A stretch of DNA of 64,000 nt from Deltaproteobacteria bacterium (lineage in GTDB: Bacteria; Myxococcota_A; Polyangia; Nannocystales; Nannocystaceae), in the NCBI GenBank assembly GCA_016709225.1, contig JADJEE010000001.1, positions 2,294,001-2,358,000 on the forward strand, given 5' to 3'. Positions 60,376-64,000 of this stretch are shown one piece after another. The position numbers and the translations under genes were made by a program. The notes beneath the pieces are model-generated. The model was not told the origin of the DNA. It saw nothing but the letters and a program-made list of their open reading frames with translations, and ran no database searches. Each line of letters opens with the position of its first letter. The first letter of the stretch is position 1.

Positions 60376-60912
60376 TCAGTCCTGTTGCGCCGCCCGGCGG
60401 CGCTCCCGTCGGCGGCCGATCGACATCAACACGATGCCGGTGACCAGCGACACCGAGGCTGCGATGCCAGCCCCGATCGCGAGCCGGTTTGCGAGCGCAC
60501 CCCGGCGCAGCAGGTCGCGGCGACGCTCGAGATCGTCGCGGCCGCGCAGGGGCTGCAGCGCGTCGTCGACCCCTTCGCCCATCGACAGACCGATCACGGT
60601 GGCGACCCAGCCGGCGGCGGTCACGGCGATGAACACCGCGCCCACGACCGAGGCCTTGCTGCGCGGCGCCGTGACGAAGCTCGGTGCTGCGTCCGCGACC
60701 GGCGTGGCGGCGGGCTGCAGGCGCGGCGGGGGCACGGTCGCACCCGCGACGTCCTCGGCCGGCGGCGAGCCAGGCGCGCTGGTGTCGACATCGTCGCGCT
60801 CGGGCCCCGCCACCGCGGTCGGGCCACCGTAGCCGCGGGGATCCGCCGCGCGCACGTCGGCGGCCAGCAAGACGCACGCGAGCCACGTCGCGAGCACACG
60901 GGCAGGCCTCAT
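60376..60912 (-). CDS. Exported protein with two C-terminal membrane helices, unknown
   Basis: 178 residues from ATG 60912, which overlaps the preceding gene's stop (ATGA at 60909-60912). Signal peptide RPARVLATWLACVLLAADVRAA, then a Pro/Ala-rich stretch (~35-80), a helix (VVGAVFIAVTAAGWVATVIGL), a short charged loop (RGRDDLERRRDLLRRGALANR) and a second helix (IGAGIAASVSLVTGIVLMSIG) with a basic end. This two-helix tail recurs in myxobacterial PEGA and kinase-linked proteins. No function assigned. Confidence 0.72.
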   Translation of the reverse strand: MRPARVLATWLACVLLAADVRAADPRGYGGPTAVAGPERDDVDTSAPGSPPAEDVAGATVPPPRLQPAATPVADAAPSFVTAPRSKASVVGAVFIAVTAAGWVATVIGLSMGEGVDDALQPLRGRDDLERRRDLLRRGALANRLAIGAGIAASVSLVTGIVLMSIGRRRERRRAAQQD

Positions 60913-62054
60913 GGGTCGACCTCGAACCGCTGCGGCACACCCTCGCGCAGCGCCAGCAGGTCGAACACCGGCAGCACGCCGAAGCGCACCGCCCAGACCC
61001 CGTCGGCGGGCGTCTCGAACAGCGGCACCGCGTCGATCGCTTGCCCCTGCGGCCCGCGCCACAGCCACAGCCCGCGCTCGCTCGAGACCACGAGATCGGT
61101 GCTGTCGTCGAAGTCGACGTCGATCGCGGTGACGCCGGTGGGCGCCGCCGCGATCGCCAGCGCACCGAACACCGACAACGAGCCGTCGTCGTCGACGTCG
61201 ACCAACGTGACCGTGCGGCCCTCGTGATCGAGGGTGAGGAAGTCGCGATGCCCGTCGCCGGTGCGATCCCAGGCGAGCACCGCCCGCGGCCCGCGGCCGA
61301 CCCCGATGGTGTCGCCCGGCACCAGCGTGGCGCCGTCGCCGATCAGCACCTGCAGCCGGTTGCCGCGGTGATCGACGATCACCAGATCGGCGTGGTCGTC
61401 CCCGTCCACGTAGATCGAGGGCCCCAGGTGCACGGCGGTCCCGAGCGAGGGCATCGCGACCGGTGCCGCGTCGCCGACGAGCGGCGCCGCGAAGGCGCCG
61501 CCCTCGTCGTCGACGGACACCAGCAGCAGGCCTGCGTCCGTGGGCACCAACGCCAGCTCCATGGTGGTGTGACCGAGGCTGCGCGGCGCCGCGGCGGTGA
61601 ACGACTCGCCGTCCCGCAGCAGCGCGATCACGCCGTCGCCGACGGCGGCGAGCACGTCGGTGTCGCCGTCGTCGTCGAGGTCCGTCACCACGAACGCCGT
61701 GACCTCTGCGAGCGGCAGCGCCTGCGCGGTGAAGGCCGTGCCGGCGGGCCGGATCCACTGCAGCGCGCCTTGATCATCGAGGCCCAGCAGCTCGTCGCGA
61801 TCGTCGTCGTCGAGGTCGACCACCCGGAGCGACGACAACACCGGCGTGTCGTCGATCGCGATCGCGTCGGCGTAGCAGACCTCGCCGGCCTCGTGGCTGC
61901 CGTTGCCGCAGCGCCCACACAGCTCGTGACGACACGCCTGCCGCGGACCGCAATCGGCGGCCTCGCTGCACACCGCACCGATGGTGCCCTCGCCCTGGAA
62001 GCAGGCGCCGAGCAGGCCCAGGGCCGCGGCGAGGCGGGTGCGCGAGGTCGTCAC
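60909..62054 (-). CDS. FG-GAP/VCBS lipoprotein
   Basis: 381 residues from GTG 62054; an upstream start at 62087 adds 11 residues. Lipobox LGLLGAC, followed by a short Cys cluster (CSEAADCGPRQACRHELCGRCGNG). Then about six VCBS/FG-GAP repeats with calcium loops (DLDDDDRDE, DLDDDGDTD, YVDGDDHAD, DRTGDGHRD, DVDDDGSLS, DVDFDDSTD). A beta-propeller surface protein is expected. It is not closely related to the family at 9554-12053 beyond the repeat type. Translationally coupled to the next gene by ATGA. Confidence 0.82.
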   Translation of the reverse strand: MTTSRTRLAAALGLLGACFQGEGTIGAVCSEAADCGPRQACRHELCGRCGNGSHEAGEVCYADAIAIDDTPVLSSLRVVDLDDDDRDELLGLDDQGALQWIRPAGTAFTAQALPLAEVTAFVVTDLDDDGDTDVLAAVGDGVIALLRDGESFTAAAPRSLGHTTMELALVPTDAGLLLVSVDDEGGAFAAPLVGDAAPVAMPSLGTAVHLGPSIYVDGDDHADLVIVDHRGNRLQVLIGDGATLVPGDTIGVGRGPRAVLAWDRTGDGHRDFLTLDHEGRTVTLVDVDDDGSLSVFGALAIAAAPTGVTAIDVDFDDSTDLVVSSERGLWLWRGPQGQAIDAVPLFETPADGVWAVRFGVLPVFDLLALREGVPQRFEVDP

Positions 62055-62108
62055 CGGCCGCAAAGGTAGCACCGAGCCCGCGCCCAAGGTGGGCTCGCGG
62101 CGAGCGCG

Positions 62109-62816
62109 TCAGACCGCCAGTCGCGCGAGCATGGCGACCACCGCGGTCTCGACCCGCAGCGGCCGAACCCCGAGCGTCACCGCGGTGAAGCCCGCCGCCG
62201 TGAACAGCTCGCGCTCGAAGTCCACCCAGCCACCCTCGGGTCCGATCGCGACGATGCTCGGCTCGCGCACGTCGCACGGCACCGGCGTGCGGCCGTCGCC
62301 ATCGGCGAGCCAGCGTCGCGGGATCGCAGCGTGGGCGAGCTCGTCCTCCACGAACGGTCGCAGGCGCGGGCGCTGCTCGATGCTGGGCGCGACGGTGTCG
62401 CGGCCCTGCTCGAGCCCCAGGCGCAGCTGCGCATCGATCTCGTCCGGCAGCAGCGCGGGGCTGCCCCAGTAGCTCTTCTCCACGCGCGCGGCGTTGCACA
62501 ACACGATGCGACCGACGCCCATGGTCGTCGCGTGCTGCAGCACGCGGCGCAGCACCGGCGGCCGCGGCAGCGCCAACACCAGCGTCACGGGCAGCTTGGG
62601 CGGCGGGTCGGCGTCGAGCGTGCATCGCAGCCGCAGGCCGTCATCGTCGAGCGACTCGATCACCGCCCTGCCGATTCGACCCTCGCGCTCGCCGACCTTG
62701 AGGATGTCGCCGACGCCCTTGCCCAGCACGCGTCGCACGTGCGCCACCGCATCGCCGACGACGTGCGCGCCACCGTCGGCGTCGACGCTGCCACGCGGCA
62801 GCAGCAGCAGGTTCAC
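62109..62816 (-). CDS. rsmE: 16S rRNA m3U1498 methyltransferase RsmE
   Basis: 235 residues from GTG 62816 (VNLLLLPRG), which overlaps the lnt stop (GTGA at 62813-62816). SPOUT-class methyltransferase that methylates U1498 of 16S rRNA. HATTMGVGRIVLC and the SAM-knot sequence VAIGPEGGWVDFERELF...LGVRPLRVETAVVAML are diagnostic. A longer open frame upstream is only the antisense-free overlap with lnt and is not used. Confidence 0.93.
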   Translation of the reverse strand: MNLLLLPRGSVDADGGAHVVGDAVAHVRRVLGKGVGDILKVGEREGRIGRAVIESLDDDGLRLRCTLDADPPPKLPVTLVLALPRPPVLRRVLQHATTMGVGRIVLCNAARVEKSYWGSPALLPDEIDAQLRLGLEQGRDTVAPSIEQRPRLRPFVEDELAHAAIPRRWLADGDGRTPVPCDVREPSIVAIGPEGGWVDFERELFTAAGFTAVTLGVRPLRVETAVVAMLARLAV

Positions 62817-64000
62817 GCCGCGCTCCGTCGGGCGCGACGTCGCCGCCACAGCGCAGCGGCGGCGCGGCCCAGGACCCACGCCAGGCACAACCACCGCGCC
62901 AGCCAGCCGCCCCGCGCGAACACGGTCGGTGCGCTCGCGGTGTTGCGCGCCAGCGCGACCTCGACGAGCAACGACTCCGGCGGGATCGGGTCGCCGATCC
63001 TCGGGTCGCGCAGCGGCAGCGAGGCCGCCAGCCGCCCCGTTGCATCGATCGCGCTGGCCGGCCCCGCCGCCACCGAGCGAACCATCGGCACCCGGTGCTC
63101 GACCGACCGGAACTGCGCCAGCGCGAGGTGCTCCCACGGCTCGGCGGTGAAGCCGAACCACGTGTCGATGGTGACGTTCACGAACGCATCGATGCCGCCC
63201 GGCTGCGCCGCGACCTGCCGCGAGAACTCGATGAAGATGTCCTCGTAGCAGACCACCGGCCCCAGCGCGACCGTGCGCGGCGGCGTGCCCAGGGCCATCT
63301 CGAAGCGCGCCGGGCCCTCGCCGGCGTGGTTGTGCGAGATACTCGGGATCTGATCGATGGCCCAGTCGGGATCGATGAGCGGCACGTACTCGCCGAACGG
63401 CACCAGGATGTTCTTGTCGAACGCGCCCACGACGTTGCCCTCGCCGTCCATCGCGTACACCGTGTTGTACTCGTAGCGCTCGCCGCGGGTGATGCTGGCG
63501 GCGCCGAAGATGGTCGGTGTCTCGTGGACCCGCATCACGCGACGGCTGGGCTCGACGAAATCGCGGACGAACGGGCGGTAGGTGCGGTACGGGAAGGTGC
63601 CGGCCTCGGGCCACACGATGAGCTCGGCGCCTTGGTTCTGCAGCTCGAGCGACATGCTCCAAAGGCGCGCCATCTTGTCGAAAGGGTCGTGGGCCAGCAG
63701 CGGCGCGTTGGGTTGCACGATGCCGACGTCGAGCTTCGGCGCGCCCGCGAGCTCGCGATCGACGGCGTCCATCCGCAGCTGTCCCAGCCCGAGCGACGCC
63801 AGCGGCAGCGCCAGTGCGACGATGCCCTGCTGCACACGCGCCCGTCGATCGCCGGGCATCACCGTGCGCGCAAGCAGCACCCCGGACGCGACCACCTGGG
63901 CCTCGCACGCCGCGACGCCGAAGAGCTCGGCGGCCTGCATCCACTGCGGCACCTCGGCGAAGCCGATGACCGGCGTGTACGGGAACACCGCCGGCCACAC
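62813..64000 (-). CDS. lnt: Apolipoprotein N-acyltransferase, N-terminus outside window
   Basis: The C-terminal ~395 residues of Lnt, which adds the third acyl chain to lipoproteins in the inner membrane. The frame is open to the window edge, so the first membrane helices are missing. The nitrilase-like domain holds the triad: Glu in LIVWPEAGTFPY, Lys in FDKNILVPFGEYVPL and Cys in VVCYEDIFIEF. A final helix (WLCLAWVLGRAAAAL) and a basic tail end the protein. Together with the Lgt-family gene at 2307 and more than ten lipoprotein genes it fits a lipoprotein-rich envelope. Confidence 0.9.
   Translation of the reverse strand: MWPAVFPYTPVIGFAEVPQWMQAAELFGVAACEAQVVASGVLLARTVMPGDRRARVQQGIVALALPLASLGLGQLRMDAVDRELAGAPKLDVGIVQPNAPLLAHDPFDKMARLWSMSLELQNQGAELIVWPEAGTFPYRTYRPFVRDFVEPSRRVMRVHETPTIFGAASITRGERYEYNTVYAMDGEGNVVGAFDKNILVPFGEYVPLIDPDWAIDQIPSISHNHAGEGPARFEMALGTPPRTVALGPVVCYEDIFIEFSRQVAAQPGGIDAFVNVTIDTWFGFTAEPWEHLALAQFRSVEHRVPMVRSVAAGPASAIDATGRLAASLPLRDPRIGDPIPPESLLVEVALARNTASAPTVFARGGWLARWLCLAWVLGRAAAALWRRRRARRSAA

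Overview
The window is a chromosomal segment of a very GC-rich bacterium with the character of a myxobacterium, most likely in or near the Nannocystineae (Myxococcota). This rests on content, not on a marker gene. There are many predicted lipoproteins with Ser/Gly/Thr/Asp-rich linkers, secreted proteins ending in a Gly-Cys-x-Cys, hydrophobic, poly-Arg tail, a TPR-bearing Ser/Thr kinase, FHA regulators, an ECF sigma cluster and PEGA and FG-GAP proteins. GTG starts and 4-base stop/start overlaps are frequent. No rRNA, tRNA, CRISPR array, phage or intact insertion sequence was seen.

Layout. 0-8.7 kb holds a truncated HyuA-HyuB hydantoinase/oxoprolinase, a divergent Lgt-family membrane protein, lipoproteins, a ROK sugar kinase, GlpX fructose-bisphosphatase and a YbgC-type thioesterase. 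8.7-15.8 kb is a decaying cell-surface region. It has a Cys-rich lipoprotein with a stop and a frameshift, a broken tandem family of FG-GAP lipoproteins (a C-terminal remnant, an N-terminal remnant, one intact copy), a 1050-residue alpha/beta-hydrolase lipoprotein and a Recep_L-like remnant. 15.8-27.6 kb is mostly metabolic and envelope: homoserine dehydrogenase, a repeat-rich secreted esterase, enolase coupled to two M16-like proteins without the zinc motif, a triple-DsbA lipoprotein, an ethanolamine-type permease and ribosomal protein bL28.

27.9-38.8 kb holds QueD, a one-HKD PLD-like protein, FabH, a SprT-like protease, a MoaD-MoaE fusion, an FHA-sigma54 activator, a TerB / M48-TerB pair, a large Cys-repeat protein with a thrombospondin-C-like end and a double VOC protein. 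39-45 kb holds an ECF sigma triad, a small lipoprotein and a coupled DUF1592/DUF1552 pair. 45-53.6 kb has a broken nudC, aat, two beta-helix proteins, a PEGA protein, and a TPR Ser/Thr kinase divergent from an FHA-LuxR regulator. 53.7-64 kb has thiC, a sulfatase-fold membrane protein with a MopE-like metal-binding motif, a 168-bp palindromic element, a second phosphatase-fold membrane protein in a four-gene minus-strand run, rsmE and truncated lnt.

The best candidates for something not previously described are the palindromic element at 57571-57738, which supplies the stop codon of the next gene, the triple-DsbA lipoprotein, the enolase/M16-like operon, and the divergent Ser/Thr kinase / FHA-LuxR pair. 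None is proven new from sequence alone.
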